Shown here: piece by piece, positions 1-5,814 of the stretch
Layout: every line of letters begins with the position of its first letter
Position numbering within the stretch: the stretch's first letter is position 1
From: a bacterium
Lineage (GTDB): Bacteria; Patescibacteria; Dojkabacteria; SC72
DNA length: 7,282 bases
Assembly (NCBI GenBank): GCA_029553845.1
Contig: JAKPKF010000299.1
Location: 1-7,282 of the forward strand
Direction: 5' to 3'
The notes under the pieces: model-generated
Databases searched by the model: none
What the model was told of the DNA's origin: nothing
Seen by the model: the letters and a program-made list of their open reading frames with translations, nothing else
Made by a program: the position numbers and the translations under genes

Positions 1-777
1 TTAATAGAGGTTTTGTTTCAAGATAGATACGATCTGGGTTCTGCTAGAGACGCTGGAATACTCATATCAAACCTAGAAAGCAAGATTGATACGGACTTAA
101 AAGACGAAATGTTTGATTACATATCAACTGGGATAAAAGAATTAACAGGAATAGGGGTTGCACACGCTGTAAGGAATAGTATTAACATAATGGGAAATAG
201 TGCGTTTGATTTTCTTAATATTGACCAAAGACTAGCCCTAGATTATATTAACAGGGTTGGCGTTGACGGTGTAAGACTCTCTGATAGGATATGGAGTGTT
301 AAAGACAAGGAAGCAATCACTAAAGAGGTATACAAAGCAATCCAAAATGGAGACAACGCATATAAGTTAGCAGAAAACATAGAAAAGGTGGTTACAACAG
401 GAGTGCCAAAGAGTTCTATTACAAGAGTAGCCAAGACAGAATTGAGTTATTCTTATTCTCATGCTAAAGCAGATACTATTATTGCTGAAGCAGACTATTT
501 ACCTAATGCAGAAGCATACATTAAAGTAAGTTTATCTCCAGCACACAGAATATACGACATCTGTGATACCATGCAGGGAACTTACAGAGCAGAGGAAGCA
601 CCACTAGTTCCCCTACATTGTGGCTGTTTGTGCCGCACAGAGACTATCTTAAAGGTAGCAGGTACTCAGGGGAGGGTGGATACTTTAGAAAGAAATCTGC
701 AGTTATACAGAAGTGAGAATGGTGGAAAAGCACCTATAAAGACAATAGAAACTCATAACAAGATTGTAGACATTTAA
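1..777 (+). CDS. Phage minor head protein, Mu gpF / SPP1 gp7-like (5' partial)
   Basis: The reading frame is open to the left edge, so the true start lies upstream; the TTG at 13 is only an internal alternative. The visible 258 residues end in a Mu gpF-like domain. Its signs are an RVAKTELSYSY stretch (about 427-459), then SPAHRIYDICD (535-567) and VPLHCGCLCRTE (607-642), matching the family pattern of an aspartate/cysteine pair, a short loop and a C-terminal His-Cys-rich motif. A charged tail of about 35 residues follows. In SPP1 and related phages this protein is a minor virion component bound near the portal, linked to head assembly and DNA ejection. Gene order supports this: scaffold and capsid follow, and a portal is expected just upstream. 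The canonical HPxCRC reads HCGCLC here, giving four nearby cysteines. The family call is confident; the exact role is inferred from relatives. Confidence 0.85.
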   Translation, partial: LIEVLFQDRYDLGSARDAGILISNLESKIDTDLKDEMFDYISTGIKELTGIGVAHAVRNSINIMGNSAFDFLNIDQRLALDYINRVGVDGVRLSDRIWSVKDKEAITKEVYKAIQNGDNAYKLAENIEKVVTTGVPKSSITRVAKTELSYSYSHAKADTIIAEADYLPNAEAYIKVSLSPAHRIYDICDTMQGTYRAEEAPLVPLHCGCLCRTETILKVAGTQGRVDTLERNLQLYRSENGGKAPIKTIETHNKIVDI

Positions 778-783
778 TATAAT

Positions 784-849
784 GTTACAAAAAAGTTATG
801 ATTATGATATACTTAAACATAGCTCTATATAAATTAATACTTTAGTTAA
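784..849 (+). promoter_or_regulatory. Candidate promoter/leader region upstream of the scaffold gene
   Basis: This is the longest gap between genes in the window (778-849) and is very A/T-rich. The best bacterial-type candidate is an extended -10, TG-A-TATACT (805-813), with a weak -35-like GTTACA (784-789) 18 bases upstream, which would start transcription near 820. A TATAAT at 778-783 and a TATATAAA at 826-833 are alternatives; the second would resemble an archaeal TATA box but sits too close to the start codon. Such matches are common by chance in AT-rich DNA, so this is tentative. No Shine-Dalgarno precedes the ATG at 850. Confidence 0.3.
831..849 (+). repeat. Start-proximal A/T element, copy 1 (before scaffold)
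   Basis: AAATTAATA (831-839) followed by CTTTAG begins 19 bases before the scaffold ATG. The same nine bases begin 19 bases before the adaptor ATG at 4377. It resembles the third copy before the tail tube gene, but is the most divergent of the three in its second half. Confidence 0.35.
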
Positions 850-1446
850 ATGGACACTAAAGAGAAGGATACAGAAAAGGTATCTACGCCTACTATTGAG
901 ACTCTCAAGGAGACACCAATAGAAAAAGTAGAATCTAAGTCTGAGCCTATACCTGAAACTCCAAACGCAGTTGAGGATAAAAGCAACAGAGACGATAGAA
1001 GTGAGGACACGATTAAATCTTTACAAGGGCAAATCAGCCGACTTCAAAAGGAGTTGAATGAGAAAACCGATGTAAAGAAGCAATTACAGTCTTTACTTGG
1101 CGAAGATAACACAGCATCAGATGTAGACCCTGTGGAAGCCTTAAATAATAGGTTACAATCGCTAGAAAAAGAATTGGCTCTCAGCAAGTCCGAGATTGCG
1201 AAGAATAATATTATAGATGGACTAGATGTTGCAGAACCAGTAAAGAGATATCTCAAGACACGAGTCAGTGCAAGTTCTGAGAATGTAGAAGAAGTTGTTA
1301 AAACAGAATTGGAATCAGTACAACAGTTGTTGGAAAGTGCAGTTCCTAAGACAACGGACTCACGACCAAAAGGACTTGGTGCTGGTAGTGGAGATGTTAC
1401 TAATATGCAATATGTACTAGACCATCCAGAATTGTTCAAGAAATAA
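850..1446 (+). CDS. Putative capsid assembly scaffolding protein
   Basis: This 198-residue protein is very rich in Lys, Glu, Ser and Thr. It has a disordered, Pro/Thr/Glu-rich N-terminus (residues 1-50), two heptad-like helical stretches likely to form coiled coils (about 54-83 and 95-120), and a Gly-rich linker (about 175-181) before a short C-terminal helix ending HPELFKK. Long helices plus a basic, coat-binding C-terminal helix are typical of phage scaffolds, and the position directly before the major capsid gene is the usual one. A scaffold would guide capsid subunits into a procapsid and then leave or be cleaved. Scaffolds diverge quickly, so the call rests on composition, length and position rather than a sequence signature. 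The ATG at 850 has no Shine-Dalgarno; it is supported by the charged N-terminus typical of scaffolds. Confidence 0.72.
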   Translation: MDTKEKDTEKVSTPTIETLKETPIEKVESKSEPIPETPNAVEDKSNRDDRSEDTIKSLQGQISRLQKELNEKTDVKKQLQSLLGEDNTASDVDPVEALNNRLQSLEKELALSKSEIAKNNIIDGLDVAEPVKRYLKTRVSASSENVEEVVKTELESVQQLLESAVPKTTDSRPKGLGAGSGDVTNMQYVLDHPELFKK

Positions 1447-1474
1447 TTAAAGTTTAGAGGCTTTAATAATTTTT
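1446..1474 (+). terminator. Weak hairpin plus T-run between scaffold and capsid genes
   Basis: ATTAAAG (1446-1452) pairs perfectly with CTTTAAT (1461-1467) around an 8-base loop, followed by five Ts (1470-1474). The stem has only one G-C pair, so it would be unstable. It could be a leaky terminator, an mRNA processing or stability element that raises capsid over scaffold output, or chance pairing in AT-rich DNA. Confidence 0.25.
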
Positions 1475-1487
1475 AGATGACAATAAA

Positions 1488-2447
1488 ATGGCAGGTAATA
1501 TATATATTGACAGTGCTTCAGGTTCTGGAGACATGACCTATGCTGTAAATCCTTATGCAATGGCAAAAGGACTTGAGAGGTTAAACTACAATCTTGTTGT
1601 AACTAACTTGATTACAAATTACTCTCAGGAAGCAAGGAATCAAGGAACTAGAATGAGTCAGAATGTTAGAGTACCTATAAGAGGTGCTTTAAGTGCTACT
1701 CCAAAGACTCCAGGAACGGCTGCATCTTATCAACAGGCAGCAACTACTAAAGCAGACATTGCTATAACTACTCACAAAACGGTTGACTTCTTAGTTGAGG
1801 ATTATGGTGGTTTGTTTGACCCATCCACAATAGAGGGGTATCTAGTAGACGCAGGTTCAACTCTTGCAGAAGCGATTGAAAACTCAGTAATTGCTCTGTA
1901 TGCAAGTGCAGGAGCAACAAAGGGTACTGCAACAGCAGGACTTGACATGGCTTTACTAGGGACTTTACAAAAGGATGCAATGGAAGCAAAGTGGAGAGGC
2001 AATGAGCCTTCATACTTAGTAGTTGGACCAGAGGGATACTATGACTTATGGAACTTAGCACAATTGACTCAATACTCCATTATGGGTGGAGATCAATCTA
2101 TGCTTAGAAATGGATTCATAGGAAATCTTGGTGGGTTCCAGGTATTCAAATCAAACTTAATCCCAGCAGTAGCAGGTTCTCCAGCAGGTGAGCATTGTCT
2201 TGCCTTCCAGAGAGAAGCTATGGGTATTGCGTTTGTTGATATGTCAACAAGTGGACTTCCAGCAGGATATGGAACAGGAGTTCAGATACAACCAATGAAC
2301 AAAGAAGATGATAATGGAAATCTTGTATACTCTATGAGAAGTATTGTAGGATACTCTCAGACTGAAAGAGGTATGACAGTTTCTGTTGACTCTATCTATG
2401 GAGTTGGTGTAGTAAGAAGTGCATTGCTATTTGATGTATTAGTCTAA
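1488..2447 (+). CDS. Major capsid protein, HK97 fold, P22 coat-like
   Basis: This 319-residue protein forms the icosahedral shell. The order of elements fits P22-type coat proteins: an N-terminal segment with NYSQEARNQGTRMSQNVRVPI (about 44-64, oligomer-contact region), a beta-rich stretch where the T/K-rich segment (72-97) leads to VDFLVEDYGGLF (99-110), a long spine-like helix TIEGYLVDAGSTLAEAIENS (114-133), then the Ala/Gly-rich core with VVGPEGYYDLW (178-188). A GGDQSMLRNGFIGNLGGFQVFKSN stretch (200-223) is a hallmark of this group, and a C-terminal beta region ends the protein. There is no cleavable prodomain or fused protease, consistent with a separate scaffold upstream. The ATG at 1488 has an A-rich leader but no Shine-Dalgarno. 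The sequence is rich in Ala, Gly and Ser and lacks CGN arginine codons. The capsid call is firm; the P22-like subgroup is by pattern recognition. Confidence 0.9.
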   Translation: MAGNIYIDSASGSGDMTYAVNPYAMAKGLERLNYNLVVTNLITNYSQEARNQGTRMSQNVRVPIRGALSATPKTPGTAASYQQAATTKADIAITTHKTVDFLVEDYGGLFDPSTIEGYLVDAGSTLAEAIENSVIALYASAGATKGTATAGLDMALLGTLQKDAMEAKWRGNEPSYLVVGPEGYYDLWNLAQLTQYSIMGGDQSMLRNGFIGNLGGFQVFKSNLIPAVAGSPAGEHCLAFQREAMGIAFVDMSTSGLPAGYGTGVQIQPMNKEDDNGNLVYSMRSIVGYSQTERGMTVSVDSIYGVGVVRSALLFDVLV

Positions 2448-2459
2448 TAGTCATACACA

Positions 2460-2485
2460 GAGGGGAGAGGGTAACTTCTCCCTTT
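2460..2485 (+). terminator. Hairpin directly after the major capsid gene
   Basis: Bases 2460-2469 pair with 2476-2485 around the loop GGTAAC. The stem has ten pairs with a GGGAGA/TCTCCC core and three G-T pairs. The T-run is short (TTT, then CAG), so termination would be partial. The hairpin sits between the capsid stop (2447) and the next ATG (2490), where many phages use a leaky terminator or stabilising stem to express capsid above its neighbours. The purine-rich left arm (GGGGAGAGGG) also resembles a Shine-Dalgarno but lies about 19 bases or more from the ATG. Confidence 0.5.
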
Positions 2486-2489
2486 CAGT

Positions 2490-2741
2490 ATGGATATTGA
2501 TTTAAGAAAGGAATATATTTGGGTTACACCAGACCCAGATAGAGTTAAACGGTTCATAGCCATTTGTAAGGATGGTAGAAGTAGAGAGTGCTATCCTGGA
2601 GAAAGATGGTTCGTACACAAGTCTCAGTTTCCTTTTCTTAGAAGTATAGGGTTCATGCAATGTGATGGTACTGTTAAAGTTTTTGATACTTGGCAGGAAG
2701 CAGAGAATGCTCCTGATGTATATAAAATAGTTGTAAGATAA
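2490..2741 (+). CDS. Small uncharacterised protein coupled to the glycosyltransferase
   Basis: This 83-residue protein is of unrecognised family. It is mixed alpha/beta in character, aromatic-rich (several Trp, Phe and Tyr), and has two cysteines (Cys36-like in the SRECYPGERW stretch, and one in FMQCDGTVKVF). It lacks a signal peptide, membrane segment or repeat. Its TAA overlaps the ATG of the glycosyltransferase by one base (TAATG at 2739-2743), so the two are probably translated together and may work together. It begins five bases after the post-capsid hairpin and has no well-placed Shine-Dalgarno. Possible roles are a small virion component, an acceptor or a helper of the glycosyltransferase, all inferred from position only. 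The reading frame itself is well supported by its fit between neighbours and its AGR-biased arginine codons (one CGG). Confidence 0.7.
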   Translation: MDIDLRKEYIWVTPDPDRVKRFIAICKDGRSRECYPGERWFVHKSQFPFLRSIGFMQCDGTVKVFDTWQEAENAPDVYKIVVR

Positions 2742-3718
2742 TGAGAATATACTACGACACAACTGAATCTAAAAACGGTGGCTTCAGTATCTTGTCGGCA
2801 GGTATTAAAAATGGACTTATAAAAGCAGGACACGAGTTAGTAGATAGTAATCCAGAAGTTTGTTTTACTTACGGTATTCCAGACAGAGCAGTTCAAGCAA
2901 GAAAGAAGTTTCCCAACACACCTCTGATATATTACACAGTATGGGAGTCTAGCAGATATCCCGAAGTGTATCTTAAAGCGATTAAGGAAGCCAGGATAGA
3001 CTTGGTACTAACTGCTACAAAGTTTACTCAATGGGTACTTTCAAGAGATGGTATAGAGTCTAAGGTATGGTGGCACGGCATAGACGACAGATGGCAATAT
3101 AAACCGAGAAGAGATGATGGGGTGTTTACTTTCTTACATTACAATGCCTACGAATGGAGAAAGGGATGGGAAATCGTGCTTGGGGCTTTCTTAGAGGAGT
3201 TTGACGGGTCTGAACCAGTAAAACTAATTCTTAAAGCAAGAGAAAGAGACAATGCTGATTACTTGTCTCCTGTAAACAATCCCAATGGGGTTTTACCATT
3301 TAGTAATGTAGAAGAGGTGCTAGGACATATATCAGACGAAGCAATGGTAGAATTATTAGAAAGGGCAGACTGTGGAGTATTTCCTGTAAGAGGCGAAGGT
3401 TGGTTTTTGCCAAGTATGGAATGTGTTGCACAGGGTATTCCAGTAATTATGCCCAAAGCAATGGCAATGGAAGAACAATGGGGTACAGGATATTTTGATT
3501 GTGGTATTGATGGATACATAAATGCTTCACCGAGATATCCTGGATACATGGTAATGCCAAGTTTAGAAGGAGTTAAGAAACAAATGAGGTATGTTTACGA
3601 GCATGAGAAGGAAGTTAGAGTATTGGCTAAAAAAGGAAGTGAAGAGGTGTATAATAAGTTTAATTGGACTAAGATAATTGGGGAGTTGGAAAATTATATA
3701 AATTTAGTAGTTACTTAA
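2741..3718 (+). CDS. GT-B fold glycosyltransferase, GT4-like
   Basis: This 325-residue protein is predicted to transfer a sugar from a nucleotide-sugar donor to an unknown acceptor in the cytoplasm. The N-terminal half opens with MRIYYDTTESKNGGFSIL and LIKAGHEL (residues 1-33), the usual Rossmann start of a GT-B enzyme with a Gly-Gly loop and a GHE motif. The donor half has FLHYNAYEWRKGWEIVLGAF (131-150), whose Arg140/Lys141 fit the donor-phosphate site. GEGWFLPSMECVAQGIPVI (218-236) carries the EX7E motif (Glu219, Glu227) of retaining GT4-type enzymes. The protein is slightly shorter than typical GT4 enzymes (350-400), mostly in the N-terminal domain. It has no signal peptide or membrane segment. 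It is coupled to the 83-aa gene upstream by TAATG and is followed one base later by the next gene, so it is part of the structural transcript. All 17 arginines use AGA/AGG. The donor, acceptor and biological target are unknown. Confidence 0.88.
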   Translation: MRIYYDTTESKNGGFSILSAGIKNGLIKAGHELVDSNPEVCFTYGIPDRAVQARKKFPNTPLIYYTVWESSRYPEVYLKAIKEARIDLVLTATKFTQWVLSRDGIESKVWWHGIDDRWQYKPRRDDGVFTFLHYNAYEWRKGWEIVLGAFLEEFDGSEPVKLILKARERDNADYLSPVNNPNGVLPFSNVEEVLGHISDEAMVELLERADCGVFPVRGEGWFLPSMECVAQGIPVIMPKAMAMEEQWGTGYFDCGIDGYINASPRYPGYMVMPSLEGVKKQMRYVYEHEKEVRVLAKKGSEEVYNKFNWTKIIGELENYINLVVT

Positions 3719-3719
3719 T

Positions 3720-4196
3720 ATGTTTATAGTCAATCAAGAAGGGAGAGTAGTTGATCTACCAGCAAGGCTAGAGGAATCTGGCTTTAGACAAGCCAGAGAG
3801 GTGTTGTCTATTTCAAGCGAACTAATGAATGGAATAACAACAGGGGTTCTTATGACTGATATGGAAACTCAAAGACTTAGAAGTGAGATACTCAAGAAGT
3901 TTCCTAATGTAGTTACTGATGAGGAGTATTTAGCACAACATCCTGTGCAGACCCCAATACAAAGTCCAAAGCCACCAATAAGCATGGCTGAGATTAAGAG
4001 AGCAAGTGGTTTGACAAATATTCATGATAAGATAGTAGAAAAGAGTGTAGAAACTAAAGAAGTGATAAAGCCAGAAATGACAAAGGAGCAAATAATTGGA
4101 ATTGCTACCCAAGAAGGTGTAAAATTAAGTGACACCGAAAAGAAGTTCGCTAAGACTAAATTGATTGGTCTAATTAATGAAAGACAGGCAAGGTAG
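3720..4196 (+). CDS. Uncharacterised structural-operon protein with HeH/SAP-like C-terminus
   Basis: This protein has 158 residues. The N-terminus (MFIVNQEGRVVDLP, then LEESGFRQA, residues 1-25) resembles a short domain seen at the start of some phage head-region proteins. A helical part (about 29-62) is followed by a Pro/Gln-rich linker (about 74-88). The C-terminal segment MTKEQIIGIATQEGVKLSD (120-138) plus the helix after it has the helix-loop-helix spacing of HeH/SAP/LEM-like modules, which often end small phage head or connector proteins and may bind nucleic acid or protein. I cannot assign a function. It starts one base after the glycosyltransferase stop. It ends at TAG, the only amber stop in the window, overlapping the next gene by 20 bases. 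The HeH-like call is by eye and tentative; the gene itself is secure. Confidence 0.7.
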   Translation: MFIVNQEGRVVDLPARLEESGFRQAREVLSISSELMNGITTGVLMTDMETQRLRSEILKKFPNVVTDEEYLAQHPVQTPIQSPKPPISMAEIKRASGLTNIHDKIVEKSVETKEVIKPEMTKEQIIGIATQEGVKLSDTEKKFAKTKLIGLINERQAR

Positions 4197-4359
4197 AGAA
4201 CAAAAAGCCTATTTAGTGCAGGATAAAAAGACTGGTAAAACCTATATGACTTACGAATCCTATGCTAGAAAACTTGAAAAACTTGGTACTAAGAGAATCA
4301 TAGCAGAGGAAGGTACTAAGAAGTTTGAAGAAGGAAAGGTTACTAAACTAGATAAATAA
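4177..4359 (+). CDS. Small basic protein of unknown function
   Basis: This 60-residue, Lys-rich protein is not recognised. It contains KTGKTYMTYESYARKLEKLG (21-40), a plausible helix, and a charged C-terminus ending KLDK. The chosen ATG overlaps the upstream gene by 20 bases in the +1 frame. A GTG at 4216 is a possible alternative start that would remove the overlap, and neither has a clear Shine-Dalgarno. The gene fills the space before the adaptor gene, continues the operon direction and has AGA arginine codons like its neighbours, so it is probably real. Position suggests a minor head or connector accessory, but there is no direct support. No slippery sequence in the overlap suggests a frameshift fusion. 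Confidence 0.6.
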   Translation: MKDRQGREQKAYLVQDKKTGKTYMTYESYARKLEKLGTKRIIAEEGTKKFEEGKVTKLDK

Positions 4360-4376
4360 ATTAATAACTTAAAACA
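4358..4376 (+). repeat. Start-proximal A/T element, copy 2 (before adaptor)
   Basis: AAATTAATAACTTAAA (4358-4373) begins 19 bases before the ATG at 4377. It matches the tail-tube copy (6358-6374) except for one extra A there, and its first nine bases match the scaffold copy. It overlaps the TAA of the preceding gene. No Shine-Dalgarno is present, so the element may be what marks this start. Confidence 0.4.
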
Positions 4377-5021
4377 ATGGCTGCTGATATATACAAAATG
4401 TTTAGACAGTTTATAGGGGACACCACAGGAGATTATGATGGAGATTACTTTCTACCAGACTTGGAATCTCTCGCTTTCCTAGACTTAGGAATTGACAAGG
4501 CAAGTGAAGTTCTTAATAACATTGTCGTTGAAGATGTAACTATTACTGCTACTGATATAACAGCAGGATATAAGGATTTAAGTTACGATATTGTTACGAT
4601 TCTTGATACTGAATTAGGGTTAGATTACGAGAATATATACTGGCAAACGGATGGGGGTAAAAGGATTTTATTCTTAGATACAGACTTCATAACAGCAGGG
4701 ACTTACGAGTTTAGATATAAAGCCAGATACAACAAGTTTAACGGGGTTGTTAAGGAAAACAAGGACTTGAATCATCCTGTAAATGCTAATTTAGGAATAG
4801 TCTTTTGGGCTTTAGCAGAGTATCAGGTAACAAAAGGAATAATCAATGCAGATAATAGTGCTAATTTAGTGGTAAGTAAGAGTGAAGAGGGTATGTCGGT
4901 TAGTTATGGAAGTGGGACTTCTCTAAAGTTAAGTAGTCCTACCGAGTTGAAGTTAAGAGCAATGGAGATATTTAACATGGTAAGTAATAAAGGAAATATA
5001 AGTTTTAGTGTGTCAGTATAA
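4377..5021 (+). CDS. Head-tail adaptor (connector) protein, gp6/gp15-like
   Basis: This 214-residue protein would bind under the portal and start the neck. The N-terminal part (IYKMFRQFIGDTTGDYDGDYFLPDLESLAFLDLGIDKASEVL, residues 5-46) has the pattern of phage adaptors: a helix, an acidic GDT-type turn, then a second helix starting with a Leu-Pro-Asp-Leu. A beta-rich block (about 51-118) follows, then a helical stretch (about 138-156) and a second motif, SEEGMSVSYGSG (169-180), common in adaptor proteins, before a final helix and short strand. SPP1-type adaptors are only about 100 residues, so the beta block appears to be an insertion. Position, first of four neck genes, agrees. The gene ends in TAATG overlapping the stopper gene. 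The call rests on pattern plus order. Confidence 0.72.
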   Translation: MAADIYKMFRQFIGDTTGDYDGDYFLPDLESLAFLDLGIDKASEVLNNIVVEDVTITATDITAGYKDLSYDIVTILDTELGLDYENIYWQTDGGKRILFLDTDFITAGTYEFRYKARYNKFNGVVKENKDLNHPVNANLGIVFWALAEYQVTKGIINADNSANLVVSKSEEGMSVSYGSGTSLKLSSPTELKLRAMEIFNMVSNKGNISFSVSV

Positions 5022-5344
5022 TGAGTTTATACAAAGAGAATGAAAGATTAGCAAGTGTGTATCACATAGACGATAGTGATACTACTAAGACTTCCTCGTA
5101 TCCAGCAACAGCAGATTTCACAATTAACATGTACATTATCAGAAGAGGCGAGGACACTATTGCTATTTTAGGACAGGAAGCAGGAGAGTATGTTGCGAAT
5201 GTAGATGGAAGATATACCAATGCAAGTGCTTTTAAGAAATCAGACAAGGTTGTATGGAATGGTGGTACATACATAGTTACTAATACACCAAAGTTTAATC
5301 AGTTGTTTAATGCTTATCATTTAATTTTAAGGAGACAGATTTAA
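5021..5344 (+). CDS. Head closure (stopper) protein, SPP1 gp16-like
   Basis: This protein of 107 residues matches the usual size of head stoppers, small beta-barrel proteins that ring the adaptor and keep DNA inside the filled head. The C-terminal half has the family layout: KSDKVVWNGGTYIVTNTPKF (73-92), a hydrophobic-glycine-tyrosine-valine strand typical of these proteins, then a strand ending LILRRQ. The N-terminal half contains strand-like stretches around DFTINMYIIRRGED (32-45). It starts at an ATG overlapping the adaptor stop and ends in TAATG overlapping the next gene, so translation is coupled. Sequence conservation in this family is low, so position carries much of the weight. Confidence 0.7.
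   Translation: MSLYKENERLASVYHIDDSDTTKTSSYPATADFTINMYIIRRGEDTIAILGQEAGEYVANVDGRYTNASAFKKSDKVVWNGGTYIVTNTPKFNQLFNAYHLILRRQI
5329..5334 (+). promoter_or_regulatory. Shine-Dalgarno for the gp10-like gene
   Basis: AAGGAG (5329-5334) lies nine bases before the ATG at 5344 and inside the last codons of the stopper gene. It is one of only two convincing Shine-Dalgarno sites in the window and supports this start. Confidence 0.6.
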
Positions 5345-5814
5345 TGGCTTTTACTATGAATCTTAACATGAAAGAAGTAACAGACTGGGTAAGAAATCAG
5401 CCAGAAAGAGACAGAGCCAAGAAACAATCAATGATAATCATTAAGAATGAACTTGTTAAAGAAGTCATACAAGAAATGTCAGAGCATAGAACAACAGGAG
5501 AATTAGAGGGTAGTGTAATGGGAGTAGCAACAGACAACAAGGTGGAGATTAGAAGTAATAGTTACGGTGATATTGTTTTGGAGTATGGAAGAAAGCCTGG
5601 AAGGTTTCCTCCAGTAGAACCTTTGGAAAGATGGGCAATGTTACATGGTATGGATAAGGGAGCAGGATATCTAATAGCCAGAAAAATAGCACAAAGGGGA
5701 ACTGAGAAGTACAGACGAGGGGGTGAAAAACAAATTACTAAGATAGAAGAAAGGCTTAATAAAGACTTAATGCCAGAGAGAATAAAATATTTACTTGACG
5801 CTTACACAAAATGA
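5344..5814 (+). CDS. HK97 gp10-like neck / tail completion protein
   Basis: This 156-residue protein belongs to the HK97 gp10-like group, which joins the head-closure ring to the tail. Diagnostic stretches are HRTTGELEGSV (48-58), matching the family TGxLxxS motif; VLEYGRKPGRFPPVEPLERW (78-97), matching the family's Gly-rich proline loop and following aromatic; and GYLIARKIAQRGT (108-120), the conserved helix. The protein is basic and mostly helical at both ends, of normal length for the group. Its ATG overlaps the stopper stop and has an AAGGAG nine bases upstream. It ends in TGA, the only such stop in the window, in an ATGA overlap with the next gene. The TGA reads KTNI-type sequence only after two more codons and another stop, so the normal TGA stop is the simplest reading. 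Confidence 0.85.
   Translation: MAFTMNLNMKEVTDWVRNQPERDRAKKQSMIIIKNELVKEVIQEMSEHRTTGELEGSVMGVATDNKVEIRSNSYGDIVLEYGRKPGRFPPVEPLERWAMLHGMDKGAGYLIARKIAQRGTEKYRRGGEKQITKIEERLNKDLMPERIKYLLDAYTK

Noticed and set aside
778..783. TATAAT immediately after the minor head gene as a promoter
   Set aside because: The base set at the -35 position is only a 4-of-6 match and TATAAT is common by chance here. The extended -10 at 805-813 is a better candidate, though also weak.
826..833. TATATAAA as an archaeal TATA box
   Set aside because: It ends only 16 bases before the ATG, which would put the transcript start inside the gene, and no clear BRE precedes it.
1044..1439. 131-codon open frame on the minus strand
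   Set aside because: It lies opposite the scaffold gene, is Ser/Thr/Leu-rich as expected from reverse reading, and has no motif or neighbour to support it.
1768..2061. Minus-strand open frames across the capsid gene (97 and 66 codons)
   Set aside because: They mirror a strongly supported capsid gene, overlap each other in different frames, and show no domain pattern.
3259..3549. 96-codon minus-strand frame opposite the glycosyltransferase
   Set aside because: The plus frame carries the conserved EX7E motif over this same stretch; the minus frame has no recognisable features.
4177..4224. Possible amber suppression or +1 frameshift joining the 158-aa and 60-aa genes
   Set aside because: Read-through of TAG adds only nine residues before TAA, and there is no slippery heptamer in the overlap. 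An ordinary overlapping gene pair is simpler.
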